A DNA stretch of 64,000 nucleotides from Kriegella aquimaris (GTDB lineage Bacteria > Bacteroidota > Bacteroidia > Flavobacteriales > Flavobacteriaceae), in contig NZ_FNGV01000015.1 of assembly GCF_900103215.1 (NCBI RefSeq), positions 62,001-126,000 of the forward strand. The letters run 5' to 3'. The position numbers were made by a program, and so were the translations under genes. Below the pieces are notes generated by a model. The model was not told where the DNA came from. It worked only from the letters and a program-made list of their open reading frames with translations, and did no database searches. Positions 37,333 through 46,215 of this stretch are shown here, piece after piece. The first letter of the stretch is position 1. The number at the start of each line of letters is the position of its first letter.

Positions 37333-37670
37333 TATAAATCGAAGTCTTTCTTTAGCTCAGATACCACTTGATTGATATCTTTTTTAAGAATTGGAAATAC
37401 AGACTCAATCTCTGAGACATTGGCAGAATTCTTCCCTAAAGTTTCAATTTCAAGGGCAATGGCCCGCGTCTGTTCCATACCCAACAAATCAACATTGGGC
37501 TTTATTTTATGGGCCAACTGGTAGACCTGTTCGAGGTTTTTATTTTCTAGGGCAACTTCTAAAGCTTCTAGGTCTGTGGGAACCTCTTCTAAAAACACCG
37601 AAATGACCGAAGTAATGAAATCTTCATCCCCCTCCGCCATCTCATTTATCTTATCAAGATTATATATCAT
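37332..37670 (-). CDS. HPt (histidine phosphotransfer) domain protein
   Basis: A 112-residue single-domain HPt protein. The phosphoacceptor is the His in [16 protein letters not shown]. The preceding helix ([25 protein letters not shown]) is typical. Such proteins relay phosphate between a hybrid kinase and a response regulator, but no partner kinase is adjacent. TAATG overlaps tie it to the FAH-family gene before it and to cinA after it. Confidence 0.9.
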   Translation of the reverse strand: MIYNLDKINEMAEGDEDFITSVISVFLEEVPTDLEALEVALENKNLEQVYQLAHKIKPNVDLLGMEQTRAIALEIETLGKNSANVSEIESVFPILKKDINQVVSELKKDFDL

Positions 37671-38281
37671 TACTTTATTTTTAAGGAAAAAAGTTCTTTT
37701 CCTTCTAATACCCCCGAAAGATAGTCATTTACACTAATTTTACCAACACCCGCAGGAGTTCCTGTAAAAATAATATCACCTTTCTTGAGCATAAAATACC
37801 GTGACACGTAGGAAATCAGCTCATCCATCTTCCAAAGCATCAGGCCCGTATTTCCCTTTTGAACCTCTATTCCATTTTTGAACAACGAAAAATCAAGGTC
37901 ATTGAGATCTTTAAAATCAGATTTAGGCAACCATTTTCCGATTACCGCAGCGCCATCAAAACCCTTAGCCTTTTCCCAGGGTAGTCCTTTTTCCTTCAAT
38001 TTAGACTGTAGGTCACGTGCGGTGAAATCGATACCCAAACCAACTTCATCATAGTATTTATGGGCAAAACGTTCTTCTATATGTTTTCCCACTTTTTTTA
38101 TTTTCAACAATACCTCTACCTCGTAATGCACATCATTTGAAAATTCGGGAATGTAAAAATCTTGCTCTTTTGGAAGCACTGCCGAATCAGGTTTAATAAA
38201 AACTACCGGATCGCTCGGCCGCTCATTGGCCAATTCTTTAATATGGTCCGTATAATTGCGCCCAATGCAAATTATTTTCAT
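37670..38281 (-). CDS. Fumarylacetoacetate hydrolase-family protein
   Basis: A 203-residue FAH-family enzyme, short form. The start is 38281 (MKIICIGRNYTDHIKELANERP); the longer frame from 38338 adds unsupported residues. Visible features: PVVFIKPDSAVL, VHYEVEVLLKIKKVG with the metal-binding Glu pair, LGIDFTARDLQ, FTGTPAGVGKI. Members hydrolyse or decarboxylate acylpyruvates and oxaloacetate; the substrate is not determinable. First of the three coupled genes FAH-HPt-cinA. Confidence 0.9.
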   Translation of the reverse strand: MKIICIGRNYTDHIKELANERPSDPVVFIKPDSAVLPKEQDFYIPEFSNDVHYEVEVLLKIKKVGKHIEERFAHKYYDEVGLGIDFTARDLQSKLKEKGLPWEKAKGFDGAAVIGKWLPKSDFKDLNDLDFSLFKNGIEVQKGNTGLMLWKMDELISYVSRYFMLKKGDIIFTGTPAGVGKISVNDYLSGVLEGKELFSLKIK

Positions 38282-38385
38282 AAAAGATTTTTTTGGTTTT
38301 GAATTCCGAAAAAATTCTACAACCATTCGTAACGGCAAAATTAGTCTTTAGTTTAGAATTTTTCGACCAATCAAAGTGAAATCAC

Positions 38386-39810
38386 CTATTCTGTCTTTTT
38401 CAATGAATACAAGTACAACTGGCTTGGTTCAGGCCATGGTTTAGATCTAGGTCGATCAAAGTTACGATTCAAGGTTTCCCATTTTAACATATACCTCACT
38501 TCCCTTTCGTTATCATCGCCAATATCACTGGTGGTCTGCACCTGCAAGCCGGGAAAACTGCCTTCAATTTTCAAATCTGAACCAAAAGGTTGTGGTTTTA
38601 GCACTTTACCGATACGCTCAAAATCATCGTTCAGTAAAATCGTACCGTTCCCATATTTTATATGCCAGTAATCGATTTGGTAGTTTCCATCATCACGTTT
38701 GGTAAAATCTTTTATACGAACCTCAGTATTGATACTGCCGTTTCCTGAAAAATACCAGCGATAATCCCAATCGGTTACCTGAGTATACATCCATTTGTGA
38801 GCGTTCAATCGTGCCGTATAAAACTGAAGATTACCCTCCGCATCATACTTATGATAGGCAAATACAGGCCTATTTTTATCATCTAAACAAAGTTTTGCCG
38901 CTAAATTAATTATACCTCCCTTTACCGGAATGGGATCGACAATCAATTGTTTTTGATCTAAAGTAGCCGGCAATTCAATTTTTTCACCAAAAGCATTGAA
39001 CCAATTTTTTAAATCGGGACTCTTCATATAAGAAAGGTCATGATTGGTCGAACAATCGGGAGTGTCGCGCCACACCCAATAAACATGATACCACCCGTCT
39101 TTCATAATCGTAGGTTGCGTTTGATAGGCGTTCATCAATCCCTGCCCATCGGTCAAAGGAACGTCGAGCATTCTAGACCAATCTTTGTTTTCACAGGAAT
39201 AAATATTATAAATCTCATTTCCGTTGCCACTTCCACCATCGCGATAGTGAAAAAGTAATTCGCCCTCTTTCGTATTCATAAAATGGGGATAAGTGCATCG
39301 CTTTTCGTTACTACCCACCAATGTCATTTGTTGAACCAGTGTGGAGATATCATTCGGTTTTGTGCTTTTGAAATACGTAATCGGATTGACATGCATGTTG
39401 CCGGAAAGGTGAATGTAGCCTTCTTTGTCGATTCCCAATGTGACCGAATTGTGACTATCCCAACCTAAAACGGTGCTAGTACCACCTTTAGTTTTACGAG
39501 AAGTTGCGGGTAACACGTGCAACTGGAATTTATCATCATCAAGATTGCGCTGGCCAACCACCATATTACGATTGGCATTGTAGTAGGCAATATATTGTCT
39601 ATTATCATGAGTATATAAACAGAAACCGACAGGGTGACCCGCCCACACGCTATCGATAGCAATAATCTGGTGTACGGACTCCGTATTCTTGGTTTCATCG
39701 ATAACAATCTCTTGCCCCAAAATTTTTAAAGGAGATACAAAGAGCGAGGCAAATACAATTAAAAGAAGGTACGTTTGTGGTTTCAAAAGGATGTATTTAA
39801 GATTAATCAT
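38386..39810 (-). CDS. Exported BNR_4-family protein, possible polysaccharide lyase
   Basis: A 474-residue exported protein. A hydrophobic signal (LLLIVFASLFVSPLKILGQ) ends near residue 33. The rest is a beta-propeller of the BNR_4 type: WAGHPVGFCLYTHDNRQYIAYY, GWDSHNSVTLGIDKEGYIHLSGNMHVNPITYFKS, LFHYRDGGSGNGNEIYNIYS, WYHVYWVWRDTPDCSTNHDLSYM. Some BNR_4 proteins in families PL24/PL25 cleave ulvan; the HN motif near residue 120 and the later Tyr/Arg-rich strand match that picture but are not proof. It is not inside a PUL with SusC/SusD; a single gene. Confidence 0.82.
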   Translation of the reverse strand: MINLKYILLKPQTYLLLIVFASLFVSPLKILGQEIVIDETKNTESVHQIIAIDSVWAGHPVGFCLYTHDNRQYIAYYNANRNMVVGQRNLDDDKFQLHVLPATSRKTKGGTSTVLGWDSHNSVTLGIDKEGYIHLSGNMHVNPITYFKSTKPNDISTLVQQMTLVGSNEKRCTYPHFMNTKEGELLFHYRDGGSGNGNEIYNIYSCENKDWSRMLDVPLTDGQGLMNAYQTQPTIMKDGWYHVYWVWRDTPDCSTNHDLSYMKSPDLKNWFNAFGEKIELPATLDQKQLIVDPIPVKGGIINLAAKLCLDDKNRPVFAYHKYDAEGNLQFYTARLNAHKWMYTQVTDWDYRWYFSGNGSINTEVRIKDFTKRDDGNYQIDYWHIKYGNGTILLNDDFERIGKVLKPQPFGSDLKIEGSFPGLQVQTTSDIGDDNEREVRYMLKWETLNRNFDRPRSKPWPEPSQLYLYSLKKTE

Positions 39811-40020
39811 GGCTCACGGCAATAGCCTCATGGACACACCCTTAAAAGTCATATAAAAATATCAAGAACACAAGCATCTCAATTCAAAAGTTTATGATGC
39901 TTGACAAAGCACTCCTTTTTAATGAAGAATGAGGAAGTAATTGAATGGAAGAATCTTACCCTATAGGTTCGTTCCACCGACCTACTCATTTAAAAGCAGC
40001 AAAGGCAAGGCACCCTTTCT

Positions 40021-40797
40021 TTAATTCAACTTATTATTTAGTCTGCTAAGTTTTATCTGCGTTAACACTTTTTTGGTGTACAGCGGAAAGTCGGCATTGA
40101 GAATCCACCCAAAATACCCAGGTTCGTTATCCAATACATCGAGTACTTTTTTACCCTTATGTTTTCCGAAGGCAAATATTTCTTCGTCATCTTCATCATA
40201 ACCCAAAAACCCAGCGAAATCGGCAAAGCGTCGGTGCGTAGAAAATTCAGCTAATTTTTTCACGTTGTTTTCAAGTTCAGGATAGCGATCGAGCTGCGAA
40301 AGCAAGACTTCGTATGTCGCTTTCGTATCTGCCGCTGCACTATGGGCATCGGTCAAATCTTTATCGCAATAAAACTTATAAGCTGCTCCCAAAGTACGTT
40401 TCTCCATTTTGTGAAAAATGGTCTGAACATCGACCGCAACCGTATTCTTCATATCAAAATCAATATTCGCCCGTAACATTTCTTCAGCTAGAAGGGGAAT
40501 ATCGAAGCGATCGGAATTGAAACCTCCCAAATCACTATCTTTAATCATGGCATGAACTTCTTTGGCAAGCTCTGAAAAAGTAGGTTCATTGGCTACTTGC
40601 TCATTGGATATTCCGTGCACGGCCACCACATCATCAGGAATCGGCATTTCAGGGTTCACCAACCACGTCTTACTTTCCTTATTACCATTTGGGAAAATTT
40701 TCAGAATCGAAATCTCGACAATTCTGTCTTTGGCGACATTGGTTCCTGTCGTTTCCAAATCAAAAAAACAAATGGGTCTTGTGAGTTTTAATTCCAT
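40021..40797 (-). CDS. DEDDh 3'-5' exonuclease with ExoX-C-like domain
   Basis: A 258-residue nuclease related to the DNA polymerase III epsilon subunit. DEDDh motifs: FDLETTGTNVAKDR (Asp, Glu), GGFNSDRFDIPLL (Asp), and DAHSAAADTKATYEVL (His and Asp). The C-terminal ~60 residues (FAFGKHKGKKVLDVLDNEPGYFGWIL) match the ExoX C-terminal type module and resemble the free-standing DUF3820 protein at 1242-1484. Role probably DNA or RNA end trimming. A TATATTTG box (40817-40824) lies 19 bases upstream. Confidence 0.92.
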   Translation of the reverse strand: MELKLTRPICFFDLETTGTNVAKDRIVEISILKIFPNGNKESKTWLVNPEMPIPDDVVAVHGISNEQVANEPTFSELAKEVHAMIKDSDLGGFNSDRFDIPLLAEEMLRANIDFDMKNTVAVDVQTIFHKMEKRTLGAAYKFYCDKDLTDAHSAAADTKATYEVLLSQLDRYPELENNVKKLAEFSTHRRFADFAGFLGYDEDDEEIFAFGKHKGKKVLDVLDNEPGYFGWILNADFPLYTKKVLTQIKLSRLNNKLN

Positions 40798-40816
40798 GAT
40801 TTTGGGCTTGTTTTTA

Positions 40817-40824
40817 CAAATATA
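40817..40824 (-). promoter_or_regulatory. Putative -7 box of the exonuclease gene
   Basis: Minus-strand TATATTTG matches TAnnTTTG perfectly and lies 19 bases before the start codon. No -33 TTTG is found at the right distance. Confidence 0.4.
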
Positions 40825-40857
40825 GGCCTAAATAAAATATCCCTTGACACCCTTTGT

Positions 40858-42111
40858 CTACAATCTGGTATTGATAATATTATTGAACGCAGAACCGAAT
40901 GTATAGCTCAAACCTACACTTAGACCGGTTACAAAACTTGTAGCAATTTGCTTCTGTTGTAACAACACATCTTCTAGAGACGCATCACCTGCCGGCAGGT
41001 TTATTTGATCTTGGATCAATTTCATATTACCGGAAAACCGAACGGCTAATCCTTTGAGCACCCGAAGTGAAACTGAGCAGTCGAACTGTACCCTATTCTT
41101 TGAAAAATCACTTAAAAAAGTAGATGCTATCAATCGCGAATACATATTGCCCCATGGTTGCCGAAACCGTGCCTGAACATCCAATGAATGGCTAAACAAG
41201 GTTTCGGTGTCTTCACCGAATATAGTGGTCTCAATGTAATCATTATGAACAAGCCCGATTTTATAGGCCAATGTAATCTCACGTCGCAAAACCTCACGAT
41301 ATGGGAAAATATTATATTCCAGGGCCGGCGTCATTCGAAGTGCCAAATCAAGATTGGTATACGTATCATATCGTGCACTTCCAAAAATACCTACCGACCA
41401 ATGATCCGTAAGGCTCCGAACAATACTTCCGTTACCAAAATATCGTTTTCGTTTGCTTATAAATTCTTCATCATCCTGTACAAACTTACTGTTCGCCTGA
41501 CTGATTTCAATATCTGCCCTGATACGCCACTTTTCAGTTACTCGGTCACTTACAAAACCCGCTTCGTATCGAAATGAGTTTCTGCTCGACTCTTTATTCA
41601 TTCGTGCCTCGCCCCGCACCTCGAACAACCAGTTGTTCCAAGGATCTTCAAAATCAATATCTTGGCGTTTTGCGAGACCTTCATCTGTAATTCTATAGAC
41701 AACTTTGTCGGCCAAATCCGATGCCGCCACGTATTTCAACAATCCTGATTTTATGGTCTTCACCAATCCCTTACGGATATCATCAGCGGTCATGTTCGAG
41801 TTGGTATCGTACGACTGCTCATTAACAATATCTGCAAAACTATCTGTACCGATGTAATCCAATTTATAGGTTCGCCCTCCGCTACCATTAGCAATATCGT
41901 ATATAAACAGCTTTACATTCGCTAGGGCCTGATCCCGAACATGGGAGGCAAAATTTATTTCCTGACGGATATAGCTCCGTTCACAATTACAATCTACAAA
42001 AAGCTTTATAGATTCTTTTTGTTCAACATCTTCTTGAGAGAAACCAATACTAACGAATAAAAAAAAGATATAAAGAAGAAATGACCTTGTGGTTTCAAGG
42101 ATGTTTTTCAT
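40858..42111 (-). CDS. Outer-membrane beta-barrel protein, unknown
   Basis: A 417-residue exported protein. The start at 42111 gives MKNILETTRSFLLYIFFLFVSIGFSQ, a signal peptide; the earlier ATG at 42156 is rejected. Residues ~25-150 form a soluble domain (KLFVDCNCERSYIRQEINFASHVRD) and the rest reads as amphipathic strands (WLFEVRGEARMN, WRIRADIEISQANSKF, WSVGIFGSARYDTYTNL, ITLAYKIGLVHNDYIETT), ending in GLSVGLSYTFG. A DUF481-like barrel is possible. The Cys-Asn-Cys near the mature N-terminus is unusual for an outer-membrane protein. Confidence 0.8.
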   Translation of the reverse strand: MKNILETTRSFLLYIFFLFVSIGFSQEDVEQKESIKLFVDCNCERSYIRQEINFASHVRDQALANVKLFIYDIANGSGGRTYKLDYIGTDSFADIVNEQSYDTNSNMTADDIRKGLVKTIKSGLLKYVAASDLADKVVYRITDEGLAKRQDIDFEDPWNNWLFEVRGEARMNKESSRNSFRYEAGFVSDRVTEKWRIRADIEISQANSKFVQDDEEFISKRKRYFGNGSIVRSLTDHWSVGIFGSARYDTYTNLDLALRMTPALEYNIFPYREVLRREITLAYKIGLVHNDYIETTIFGEDTETLFSHSLDVQARFRQPWGNMYSRLIASTFLSDFSKNRVQFDCSVSLRVLKGLAVRFSGNMKLIQDQINLPAGDASLEDVLLQQKQIATSFVTGLSVGLSYTFGSAFNNIINTRL

Positions 42112-42325
42112 TAAGAATAGTGTTTGGTGATTGGCATTTGAATTACGAAGATCCAAATATAGGGGTTGAACTAAGGAAAAACTATTCTTTTGCGAAAATA
42201 TAGATCATAAAATACGGATTATTAGCGCGCTATCGGAAAAGTCACCAACCCTTCAAAGAAAAATCATCAACCCATTACTACAAAATATGAGATTGTTAAA
42301 CTTGGAGTTAAAAAAGTTTAATCGG

Positions 42326-43690
42326 CTATACTTCGCGATTGAGATCCCATGATTCTAAATAATCGGCAACCGCTTTCACAAACATACTGCCCAATGCACC
42401 ATTCACCACACGATGATCATAGCTATGCGACAGGTACATTTTACTACGGATCCCAATGAAATCACCATCTTCGGTCTCTATCACGGACGGCATTTTGCGA
42501 ATGGCCCCCAAAGCCAAGATACCAACTTGAGGCTGATTGATAATTGGCGTTCCGAAAACACTACCAAACGTACCTACGTTGGTAACTGTATAGGTACCAT
42601 CTTGCACCTCGTCAGGTTTTAATTGATTGTTGCGTGCTCGATTGGCAAGGTCATTAACAACTTTGGCCATACCCACAAGATTCAACTGATCGGCATTTTT
42701 GATAACAGGAACAATAAGGTTACCGTCGGACAAGGCCGCCGCCATTCCTATATTAATGTTCTTTTTCTTTATGACCCGGTCTCCGTCGACCGAAATATTC
42801 ATCAGAGGGTATTTCTTTAATGCCTTCGCCACTGCTTCCATAAAAATGGGTGTGAAGGTCAACTTCTCCCCTTCTTGTTGTTCGAAGGAGTTTTTCATTT
42901 TATTTCGCCAATTCACGATATTGGTGACATCGACCTCAATAAAGCTCTGTACGTGAGCGGAGGTAGAAACACTATCTACCATGTGCTTGGCAATCAACTT
43001 GCCCATACGGGTCATTTCAATTACCTCATCTCCACCAGAAACTTGAACCCTTGAAACCGGTTCCTTTTCTTGACCCGTAGCCAAAGCTACTTTTTGTATC
43101 ACCTTACTCTCCTTTGTATCGGAAGTACCTGTTTGAACTATTTTGGCCGACTTTCTATTTTCCAAATAAGCTAAAATATCATTCTTTGTAACGCGTCCCT
43201 CATTACCAGTGCCCGAAATGGCATCCAACTCTTTTATTGTTATACCTTCTTCTTTGGCAATATTCTTGACCAACGGAGAATAGAACCGATCAGAAGTTTC
43301 TGAACTAGGGCTTCCTTGGGGTTTACTTACAGTTTCTTTAGCGATAGCAACGCTATCTTCCAATTCTGAAACGATTTCTTGATGGTTTCCTATTTCTTCA
43401 TGCCCCTTCGCAATAGTGGCCACTCCGTTCTCACTCGGTGAGTTCGACCCGTTAAGTTCGATAATGGCCACAATGTCTCCCACCTTTACAATATCATCAA
43501 CGTCAAAAAGCTTTTCTACCAAAACACCTTCTACCTCACTAGGCACCTCTGAATCGACCTTGTCGGTAGCAATCTCAAAAACCGCTTCATCCATCTCTAT
43601 AGTGTCACCAACATCTTTAAGCCATGTGGTCAATGTCGCTTCTGCTACACTTTCCCCCATTCTCGGTAATTTTAGTTCAAACTTTGACAT
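42326..43690 (-). CDS. 2-oxo acid dehydrogenase E2 component (dihydrolipoamide acyltransferase)
   Basis: A 454-residue E2 subunit. The lipoyl domain (1-80) has the lipoylated Lys44 in EIATDKVDSEVP. An E3/E1-binding domain lies near 137-180 (SPLVKNIAKEEGITIKELDAISGTGNEGRVTKNDIL), and the catalytic acyltransferase domain at the C-terminus ends HSYDHRVVNGALGSMFVKAVADYLE with the active-site His. Likely part of the branched-chain or 2-oxoglutarate complex; the E1 and E3 genes are not adjacent, so the substrate cannot be set. Its promoter is well supported. Confidence 0.92.
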   Translation of the reverse strand: MSKFELKLPRMGESVAEATLTTWLKDVGDTIEMDEAVFEIATDKVDSEVPSEVEGVLVEKLFDVDDIVKVGDIVAIIELNGSNSPSENGVATIAKGHEEIGNHQEIVSELEDSVAIAKETVSKPQGSPSSETSDRFYSPLVKNIAKEEGITIKELDAISGTGNEGRVTKNDILAYLENRKSAKIVQTGTSDTKESKVIQKVALATGQEKEPVSRVQVSGGDEVIEMTRMGKLIAKHMVDSVSTSAHVQSFIEVDVTNIVNWRNKMKNSFEQQEGEKLTFTPIFMEAVAKALKKYPLMNISVDGDRVIKKKNINIGMAAALSDGNLIVPVIKNADQLNLVGMAKVVNDLANRARNNQLKPDEVQDGTYTVTNVGTFGSVFGTPIINQPQVGILALGAIRKMPSVIETEDGDFIGIRSKMYLSHSYDHRVVNGALGSMFVKAVADYLESWDLNREV

Positions 43691-43726
43691 AATTTTAGTC
43701 TATCTATTTTTAGGACGGCTATCTTA

Positions 43727-43757
43727 CAAAAATAAAGAAAAAACGACCTTGTATCAA
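43727..43757 (-). promoter_or_regulatory. Promoter of the E2 gene
   Basis: Minus-strand TTG (43755-43757), exactly 20 bases, then TATTTTTG (43727-43734): a good Bacteroidota-type promoter, 37 bases before the E2 start. Confidence 0.6.
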
Positions 43758-43779
43758 CATTATAATTATCAGCCCAGTC

Positions 43780-44400
43780 TTAATTCGCTTTTAACGACGC
43801 TTCGAATGGAATACGGTTTAATATACTTCTTCCCAAGGTAACCTCGTCAGCATACTCCAATTCATCGCCAACAGCGATACCCCGCGCAATGGTAGTAGTA
43901 CTTACACCCAAGCCCTCCAATTGTTTATAAATATAGAAATTGGTGGTATCACCTTCCATGGTTGAGCTCAAAGCAAAAATAAGTTCTTTTACTTCTCCGT
44001 TTTTCGCTTTATGCACTAATGATGTTATGGTCAAGTCTTGTGGCCCAACACCTTCCATAGGGGATATTTTCCCCCCAAGCACATGATACAAGCCTCTATA
44101 TTGTCCTGTATTCTCAATGGCCATTACGTCTCTTATATCTTCAACCACACAGACAAGTGTTGCATCCCTTTTGGGATTAATGCAGATTTCACAAAGTTCT
44201 GTATCTGAAATATTATGACAATTGTTGCAGAACTTCACCGTGTTTCGAAGGTCTTGCAATGCCAAGGCCAATTTATCAGTTCGACCTTTCGGTTGTTTCA
44301 ATAAATGTAACACCAGGCGTAAAGCCGTGCGTTTTCCTATCCCAGGCAACTGAGACATCTCATATACCGCATTTTCCAGTAGTTTCGAAGAAAAATCCAT
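43780..44400 (-). CDS. recR: Recombination mediator RecR
   Basis: RecR works with RecF/RecO to load RecA at gaps. 206 residues, normal. The helix-hairpin-helix [19 protein letters not shown], the four-cysteine zinc site [16 protein letters not shown] and the Toprim segment [28 protein letters not shown] are all present. TAATTTTG (44406-44413) sits only 5 bases before the start codon. Confidence 0.97.
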   Translation of the reverse strand: MDFSSKLLENAVYEMSQLPGIGKRTALRLVLHLLKQPKGRTDKLALALQDLRNTVKFCNNCHNISDTELCEICINPKRDATLVCVVEDIRDVMAIENTGQYRGLYHVLGGKISPMEGVGPQDLTITSLVHKAKNGEVKELIFALSSTMEGDTTNFYIYKQLEGLGVSTTTIARGIAVGDELEYADEVTLGRSILNRIPFEASLKAN

Positions 44401-44516
44401 GAGTACAAAATTACAATTTTATAGCTGCAATGCACATGATTCGAAATATCATTTCTGAGAGTGCATTTTAAAATTCGCATAAAAGGCAAAATAAAATGGG
44501 GTCCCTATAAAAACTA

Positions 44517-44547
44517 AGAAGCTGCCATTAGAGCAATGGCAGCTTCT
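44517..44547 (-). terminator. Terminator after the susC-susD operon
   Basis: AGAAGCTGCCATT (44517-44529) and AATGGCAGCTTCT (44535-44547): 13 perfect base pairs, 5-base loop. On the minus strand the stem is followed by TAGTTTTTATA. It lies 105 bases downstream of susD, before recR. Confidence 0.85.
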
Positions 44548-44651
44548 CAAAATTAACCAAGTAACAAATAGGTTCTTATTCCTATTTCTTTTAATTCAAA
44601 TGTTGTCAAACTTCATTTTTCAGGTCAGTTTTAACAACACTATTTATAACC

Positions 44652-46190
44652 CTAGTAGCCGGGGTTCTGTGGTGTTAAGTTAGGGTTGTTGATCATTTCT
44701 TGCTCAGGCAAAGGAAACAATAAATGTTTCTCTTGTAGCGCCTGATCGGAACTTAGATTTACATGACCAACAAAATCATCAAAACCTCCCGTTTCACTAT
44801 TATAAACTTTTTTAAGCCTAACCATATCGAACCATGTAATCTGCTCGTATGCCAATTCGTGCCATCGTTCTTGCAAAACGGCATCACGGAAAGAAGCAGT
44901 GTCAAAAGCGCCTAATGCAGGAGTTGTCAATTGAGCCCTGTCACGAATTCTAGTCAAGGCATCGACAGCTGCTTGATTAGGGCCACCGGCCTCATTCTGA
45001 GCCTCGGCATAAATCAATAAAACTTCCGCAAAACGTATGATAGGCATGTTGAGATTATCTTTAGCCGTACCAGGCACACCCAAAGTACCGTTTGCAGTGA
45101 CATTAAAATGTTTGAAAATGTACGGAGCACCCAAATCGAAAAGTTCTCCGGAACCATTAAGGTAATAACTGCTATAGAACCAACCTTCACGATCGACTGC
45201 CCTTAGGTCTCCATCTTCGTACGAATTGTAAAATTCGATTTCAGGTACTGTACTCCCTGTTCCTGAAGGCCCTCTGTAGGTTACAGGCTGAAAATTGGGA
45301 AACATATTCCCCATTGGATTTCCGGCCACTTCATCATTGTATTGCAAACTAAAAATGTGCTCAACGGTATTCCCCAAGTTTTCATCATGTACTTCGCCAT
45401 AAGTATCGAATAAATCGATAGGTCCGGCATTGTCGATAACTTCTTTGGCTTTGCTAGCTGCATCGGCATACCGTGCCGTTTCATTAAGAGGGTTACCGGC
45501 CATAGTCAAATAAACTTTGGCCAACAATGATTTTACTGCTGATTGGGAAACTCTTCCACTATCATCCGTCCATGCCAAACCGGCACTTTCAGCTTCCAAC
45601 AAATCGGCAACGATTAAATCGTAAACTTCTTTTTGCGGTGTACGTACAGGAGAAAAATCTTCTGAAGTGGCACTTTGAGACATTGTTATCAAAGGCACAT
45701 CACCCCATAATCGTACGGCATAAAAATAGGCCCAAGCCCGAAAAAATCGTGCTTCACCCAAAACCTTGGCTTTTTCCGTTTCATCCATTTCGATATCCGG
45801 AACGTTATCAAGTACCAAATTTGCATTTGCTACGACCCTATAAACACCTCTCCACCAATTTCTTATGTGAAGTGTATTGGCATCATAAGACAAGGAATAC
45901 AAGTTGTTCAAATCTGAATTTTGTGCCGTCTGGGTAGTTGATGTTCCCGTTACCGCCTCTAAAAGCTGCCAGTTTGATGAAAAAATACCCGCACCATCAC
46001 CTACAAACCGTGCATCGGCATAAACAGCCGCAACTGCTGATTCAGCATGTTTCGCCGTCGTATAGAAACTGTCGGGCGTTAAATTCGAGGGGTCAGATTC
46101 GTCTAAGAAATCAGAGCAACCCACTGCCGCGAGCAATACCAGCGAACAGAGATAAAATTTGCCTATATGTTTTATTATATGAATTTTCAT
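44652..46190 (-). CDS. SusD/RagB-family nutrient-binding lipoprotein
   Basis: 512 residues. The lipobox is AAVGC (Cys25), followed by SDFLDESDPSNLTPDSFYTT, the usual SusD start. TPR-like helices (AESAVAAVYADARFV, ARFFRAWAYFYAVRLWGDVPLI) and the C-terminal PIIRFAEVLLIYAEAQNE are typical. It caps the SusC barrel encoded 25 bases upstream and binds glycans or peptides on the cell surface. No glycoside hydrolase or regulator is next to it, so the substrate is unknown. Confidence 0.96.
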   Translation of the reverse strand: MKIHIIKHIGKFYLCSLVLLAAVGCSDFLDESDPSNLTPDSFYTTAKHAESAVAAVYADARFVGDGAGIFSSNWQLLEAVTGTSTTQTAQNSDLNNLYSLSYDANTLHIRNWWRGVYRVVANANLVLDNVPDIEMDETEKAKVLGEARFFRAWAYFYAVRLWGDVPLITMSQSATSEDFSPVRTPQKEVYDLIVADLLEAESAGLAWTDDSGRVSQSAVKSLLAKVYLTMAGNPLNETARYADAASKAKEVIDNAGPIDLFDTYGEVHDENLGNTVEHIFSLQYNDEVAGNPMGNMFPNFQPVTYRGPSGTGSTVPEIEFYNSYEDGDLRAVDREGWFYSSYYLNGSGELFDLGAPYIFKHFNVTANGTLGVPGTAKDNLNMPIIRFAEVLLIYAEAQNEAGGPNQAAVDALTRIRDRAQLTTPALGAFDTASFRDAVLQERWHELAYEQITWFDMVRLKKVYNSETGGFDDFVGHVNLSSDQALQEKHLLFPLPEQEMINNPNLTPQNPGY

Positions 46191-46215
46191 AATGTTTTAT
46201 TTAAAATTTGACTAA

